Source: JARRQJ01 sp963761035
GTDB taxonomy: Bacteria; Pseudomonadota; Gammaproteobacteria; DRLM01
Reading direction: 5' to 3'
Assembly: GCA_963761035.1 (NCBI GenBank)
Contig: CAVXFH010000002.1
Coordinates: 2,790,001 to 2,854,000 of the forward strand
DNA: 64,000 nucleotides
In this document: one piece after another, positions 62,502 to 64,000 of the stretch
Layout of the letters: the number at the start of each line of letters is the position of its first letter
Position numbering within the stretch: position 1 is the stretch's first letter
Position numbers and translations under genes: made by a program
The notes under the pieces: model-generated
What the model saw: only the letters and a program-made list of their open reading frames with translations
Told to the model about the DNA's origin: nothing
Databases searched by the model: none

Positions 62502-64000
62502 ATGCCGACCATCACCCTCCCCGACGGAAGTCAGCGTAAATTCGACCAGGCGGTGACCGTGCATGAGGTCGCCGCGGCCATCGGCCCCGGCTTGGCCAAG
62601 GCCGCCTTGGCGGGCAAGGTGGACGGCAGGCTGGTGGACACCTCTTATCGCATCGACCGCGATGCGGCGCTGGCAATTATCACCGAGCGCGATGCGGAAG
62701 GGCTGGAGGTGATTCGTCATTCTTGCGCCCATTTGCTGGCCCAAGCGGTGAAGCAATTGTTTCCCGAGGCGCAGGTTACCATCGGTCCGGTGATTGAAGA
62801 CGGCTTCTATTACGACTTTGCCTTCAAGCGCCCCTTTACGCCCGAAGATCTGGCCGCCATCGAAAAGCGCATGCAGGAACTGGCGGCACGGGATCTCAAG
62901 GTCTCGCGCACCGAGATGCCGCGTGAAGAGGCCATACCTTTTTTCCGCGGCATGGGTGAGGAATACAAGGCGCGCATCATTGAAGACATCCCGGCGCACG
63001 AGATCCTTTCCCTGTACCAGCAAGGCGATTTCATCGACCTGTGCCGCGGCCCCCATATTCCCTCCACCGGCAAACTGAAAGCCTTCAAGCTCATGAAAGT
63101 GGCCGGCGCCTATTGGCGCGGCGATTCGCGCAACGAGATGCTGCAGCGCATCTACGGTACGGCCTGGACCGACAAGAAGACGCTGGACGCCTATCTGCAT
63201 CGACTGGAAGAGGCGGAGAAGCGTGACCACCGCAAAATCGGTAAGCATCTCGATCTGTTTCACACCCAGGAAGAGGCGCCGGGCATGGTGTTCTGGCATG
63301 ACCGCGGCTGGACCATTTATCAGCAGATAGAACAATACATCCGCGCCGCGCTCAAGGCCCACGATTATCAGGAGGTCCGCACTCCCCAAGTAGTGGGACG
63401 GGTGCTGTGGGAAAAATCCGGACACTGGGAGAAATTCGGCGAGGAGATGTTTGCCACCCACTCGGAGAACCGCGATTACGCCATCAAACCCATGAACTGT
63501 CCCTGTCATGTGCAGATCTTTAACCAGGGTCTGAAGAGTTATCGCGACCTGCCGTTGCGCATGGCGGAGTTCGGCTCCTGCCACCGCAACGAGCCCAGTG
63601 GGGCCCTACACGGCCTGATGCGGGTGCGCGGCTTTACCCAGGACGACGCCCATATCTTTTGTACCGAGGACCAGATCCAGGATGAAGTGTCCGCCTTTAT
63701 CGATCTGCTATATCAGGTTTATGCCGATTTCGGCTTCGACGAGGTGATCATCAAGCTTTCCACCCGGCCGCCCAAGCGGGTAGGGGACGACGCGGTATGG
63801 GACAAGGCCGAGCATGCGCTCGAAAAGGCCTTGAATAACAAAGGAATGGTTTGGGATCTTCAGCCCGGGGAAGGGGCGTTTTATGGCCCCAAGATCGAAT
63901 TCTCGCTGAAAGACTGTCTTGGCCGGGTGTGGCAGTGCGGCACCATCCAGGTGGACTTCAATATGCCGGGGCGCCTGGGGGCCGAATACGTGGCGGAGGA
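62502..64000 (+). CDS. thrS: Threonyl-tRNA synthetase (3' end outside the window)
   Basis: At least 499 codons, open to the window edge. MPTITLPDGS starts the N-terminal TGS domain; HSCAHLLAQAV begins the editing domain with its HxxxH metal site; DLCRGPH is the editing-domain Cys region; and the catalytic core has CPCHV and the class II motif 2 in CHRNEPSGALHGLMRVRGFTQDDAH. It charges tRNA-Thr and edits mischarged serine. Nothing in the visible part is broken; about 140 residues should follow. Confidence 0.95.
   Translation, partial: MPTITLPDGSQRKFDQAVTVHEVAAAIGPGLAKAALAGKVDGRLVDTSYRIDRDAALAIITERDAEGLEVIRHSCAHLLAQAVKQLFPEAQVTIGPVIEDGFYYDFAFKRPFTPEDLAAIEKRMQELAARDLKVSRTEMPREEAIPFFRGMGEEYKARIIEDIPAHEILSLYQQGDFIDLCRGPHIPSTGKLKAFKLMKVAGAYWRGDSRNEMLQRIYGTAWTDKKTLDAYLHRLEEAEKRDHRKIGKHLDLFHTQEEAPGMVFWHDRGWTIYQQIEQYIRAALKAHDYQEVRTPQVVGRVLWEKSGHWEKFGEEMFATHSENRDYAIKPMNCPCHVQIFNQGLKSYRDLPLRMAEFGSCHRNEPSGALHGLMRVRGFTQDDAHIFCTEDQIQDEVSAFIDLLYQVYADFGFDEVIIKLSTRPPKRVGDDAVWDKAEHALEKALNNKGMVWDLQPGEGAFYGPKIEFSLKDCLGRVWQCGTIQVDFNMPGRLGAEYVAE

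Noticed and set aside
62475..63584. Minus-strand frame (369 codons) opposite thrS
   Set aside because: thrS is intact and conserved on the plus strand through this whole stretch.

Overview
The window reads as a chromosomal segment of a GC-rich gammaproteobacterium. The evidence is gene content and order: lapA-lapB-pyrF at the left; nagZ, a hypoxanthine/guanine phosphoribosyltransferase, methylthioinosine phosphorylase, csiV and mfd; tRNA-Asn, aspC, uvrB, tRNA-Val and thrS at the right. A CsiV protein and a LapA/LapB pair are gammaproteobacterial hallmarks. The genus cannot be named from the sequence alone.

Layout. 1-2.7 kb: envelope housekeeping (lapA, lapB), pyrF and a small secreted helix-hairpin-helix protein, closed by a clear terminator. 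2.9-8.2 kb: GDP-mannose synthesis (manC) and the complete dTDP-L-rhamnose set in the order rfbB, rfbD, rfbC, rfbA. 8.4-26.6 kb: a visibly AT-richer accessory island that opens with a MarR-type EPS-associated regulator under a promoter/operator palindrome. It holds a metallo-beta-lactamase-fold hydrolase, glycosyltransferases, a CMP-sugar-synthetase-like cytidylyltransferase, a 2-hydroxyacid dehydrogenase, an ABC polysaccharide exporter (Wzm/Wzt with a C-terminal cargo domain), stacked SAM methyltransferases, two proteins with the GNGPSL (DUF115/GT42-like) fold, and a giant multidomain GT-GT-DUF115-FkbM-TM-heptad-repeat protein. 26.6-38.8 kb: a GC-rich second half of the surface-glycan locus with a Wzx-like flippase, GT4 enzymes, methyltransferases, an asparagine synthetase, a QuiNAc/FucNAc-type initiation module (4-reductase, polyprenyl-phosphate sugar-1-P transferase, WbpM-like dehydratase) and galU. 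38.9-64 kb: ordinary core genes (cysM, exonuclease, rlmD, peptide ABC genes with an L,D-transpeptidase, nagZ, cytochrome c peroxidase, purine salvage, csiV, def, mfd, smr, pilin, aspC, uvrB, thrS) and two tRNAs.

How the genes work together. manC, rfbBDCA, galU, the WbpM-like dehydratase and the reductase supply nucleotide sugars; the sugar-1-P transferase starts chains on the lipid carrier; GT2 and GT4 enzymes extend them; methyltransferases decorate or cap them; Wzm/Wzt and the flippase offer two export routes.

The most interesting object is the gene at 16213-21223. It carries twelve tandem 21-bp units, each encoding one heptad (QLSSKQD), between a membrane anchor and a C-terminal methyltransferase. 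Two adjacent units each lack one base, which splits the gene into two reading frames. Next to an ABC-type O-antigen exporter, this resembles a membrane-tethered chain-terminating methyltransferase with a heptad-by-heptad adjustable spacer; this is an inference. Also notable are two mutually exclusive long stems in the leader at 8847-8914 and a family of CCCTCACCC/GGGAGAGGG palindromic elements, one copy of which is inserted in frame inside the asparagine synthetase gene.
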